Source: Desulfobacterales bacterium
Lineage (GTDB): Bacteria; Desulfobacterota; Desulfobacteria; Desulfobacterales; JAUCGF01
Length of the DNA stretch: 7,829 nucleotides
Direction: 5' to 3'
Assembly (NCBI GenBank): GCA_029940345.1
Contig: JAOZRC010000228.1
Span: 1 to 7,829, forward strand
The notes under the pieces are model-generated. The model did no database searches. It worked only from the letters and a program-made list of their open reading frames with translations, and was not told the DNA's origin. This document shows, in pieces, positions 6,941 through 7,829 of the stretch (position 1 is the stretch's first letter; each line of letters opens with the position of its first letter). Both the position numbers and the translations under genes were made by a program.

Positions 6941-7738
6941 TTGAAGGCAATACGAATAATCCTGGTGCTTTTCCTTATGTTACTATTTACAAAGGCATCT
7001 CTGGCCGATGATACTGCTGATATTAAATCATTTATTAGCGGTTGGCGCACCGCTCAACTAAGCCGCCAAATCGCTTCCTATCGCTCTTTTTACAGTCCGA
7101 AATTTAAACATGGCGACACTGATTTAAAGACTTGGCTCAAAGAAAAACGCGGCCATTTTAAAAGTGACGGGCCCTTATCGCTGGATATTTCAGAAGTCGA
7201 CATCAAAATAGAAAATAACCAAGCTGACGTATCTTTTTTAGCTCAATATAAGGGTAAACTGATTTCTAAAATCGGAAAAAAAGCACTAAAGCTTGCAAAT
7301 AGAAATGATGAATGGAAAATTACCGCCGAAAACTGGCAAACCGTCTCCGGTTTTGCTGTTACGACACAATCTGACGCTTTCGGAGATCAACCCGGAGCCA
7401 AAATCATCATAAAAAGCATCAGCTATGAAATCGACCGGAACAACTTGGAAAAAGTGCTTATTGATTTTAACCAATTTTATACGCCATCGCCATTTGTCCT
7501 TGAAAAAGACCGGCCTCGTGTGGTGCTTGACATAAAAAATATTGCGGATTGGAAGGGGCCTTCAATTATTCCCGTAAACGGGCAGTGGATTAAAAAAGTG
7601 CGCAGTCATTACTACAGCGATAAAGGGAAACTGAGAATCGTTCTGGATCTGACGTCGTCTTTAGATTACACCACCAAACAGGTATTTTATAAAGCGGAAA
7701 ATATTTACAGCCTTGAAATCAAAAAAACTACGGAATGA
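6941..7738 (+). CDS. Secreted NTF2-like (Cds6-type) and AMIN-domain protein
   Basis: This 265-residue protein is predicted to be exported. Residues 1-22 form a signal peptide (Lys2 and Arg5, a hydrophobic core, then ASLA before Asp23-Asp24). Residues ~26-133 look like the NTF2/SnoaL-like domain found at the C-terminus of Cds6/YafK-type L,D-transpeptidase proteins: FISGWRTAQLSRQIASYRSFYSPKF, then W..EKRGHF, ending DEWKITAENWQ. Residues ~154-262 resemble an AMIN domain (RPRVVLDIKNI, then GKLRIVLDLTSSLDY). AMIN domains target cell-envelope proteins such as AmiC amidase and PilQ to peptidoglycan or septa. No catalytic module is present, so an envelope-binding or scaffold role is inferred. It starts with TTG, supported by AGGAGG at 6927-6932, and appears to have its own promoter. 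Domain calls rest on pattern recognition, not a search. Confidence 0.8.
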   Translation: MKAIRIILVLFLMLLFTKASLADDTADIKSFISGWRTAQLSRQIASYRSFYSPKFKHGDTDLKTWLKEKRGHFKSDGPLSLDISEVDIKIENNQADVSFLAQYKGKLISKIGKKALKLANRNDEWKITAENWQTVSGFAVTTQSDAFGDQPGAKIIIKSISYEIDRNNLEKVLIDFNQFYTPSPFVLEKDRPRVVLDIKNIADWKGPSIIPVNGQWIKKVRSHYYSDKGKLRIVLDLTSSLDYTTKQVFYKAENIYSLEIKKTTE

Positions 7739-7829
7739 TCTGTTTCCACTTACCTTAGAGAAGTCATAGAAAATAAGGCATCCTTCAAAATAGCCTAAAA
7801 GTAGTTTACACTTTTTCTATATCGTCCCT

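Noticed and set aside
7766..7820. Inverted repeat ATAGAAAA (7766-7773) / TTTTCTAT (7813-7820) with an inner AGGC/GCCT pair, as a terminator after the AMIN gene
   Set aside because: AT-rich arms with a 39-nt loop and only a 4-bp GC-containing inner stem; likely chance in AT-rich intergenic DNA, and the window ends too soon to judge.
7805..7829. TTTACA at 7805-7810 as a -35 element for a downstream gene
   Set aside because: The matching -10 region would fall at the window edge or beyond it, so it cannot be evaluated.
1..7829. CRISPR array, tRNA, rRNA, transposase or phage genes
   Set aside because: No regularly spaced repeats, no cloverleaf-like or rRNA sequence and no mobile-element proteins were recognised on either strand.

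Overview
The window reads as a chromosomal segment of an anaerobic Gram-negative bacterium, most likely a sulfate-reducing or syntrophic member of Desulfobacterota (Desulfobacterales-like). Three things suggest this: a glutaconyl-CoA decarboxylase-type carboxyltransferase with a tiny separate biotin carrier, a PhoH / 7TM-HD phosphodiesterase / YbeY / Nnr gene order, and a secreted AMIN-domain protein of a kind seen in that group. The taxonomic call is inference from protein flavour and gene order only. All genes lie on the + strand.

Layout. (1) 1-792 is the C-terminal part of a GcdA-type carboxyltransferase, cut by the window edge. (2) 793-959 is intergenic and holds an 80-bp imperfect palindrome (819-898) resembling a dispersed GTAGG(G/A)TGGGT...ACCCACCCTAC repeat. 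(3) 960-1172 is a 70-residue stand-alone biotin carrier with the EAMKM site. (4) 1165-6766 is a tight housekeeping run: ybeZ/phoH (TTG start, overlapping the biotin gene by 8 nt), pgpH (7TM-HD cyclic-di-AMP phosphodiesterase family), ybeY (rRNA-maturation endonuclease family) and nnr (NAD(P)H-hydrate repair; ATGA overlap with ybeY). (5) 6767-6940 separates this run from the next gene. It holds a 10-bp-stem hairpin, a TTGACA promoter candidate and a strong AGGAGG ribosome binding site. (6) 6941-7738 is a secreted NTF2-like + AMIN protein with a TTG start. (7) 7739-7829 has no gene that I can support.

How the genes fit together. The first two genes probably supply the carboxyltransferase and biotin-carrier parts of a biotin-dependent acyl-CoA (de)carboxylase, as in anaerobic glutarate or aromatic-acid breakdown. 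The next block combines RNA and ribosome quality control (YbeZ, YbeY), membrane second-messenger hydrolysis (PgpH) and metabolite repair (Nnr). The 8-nt overlap means this block is probably transcribed, at least partly, from the acyl-CoA metabolism genes. The last gene appears to be an independent envelope gene with its own promoter.

I see no mobile-element genes, CRISPR array, tRNA or rRNA, and nothing that clearly amounts to an undescribed system. The points most worth a second look are the palindromic repeat between the two acyl-CoA enzyme genes, the metabolism/housekeeping overlap, the paired A9 tracts near the start of pgpH, and the non-catalytic NTF2+AMIN secreted protein.
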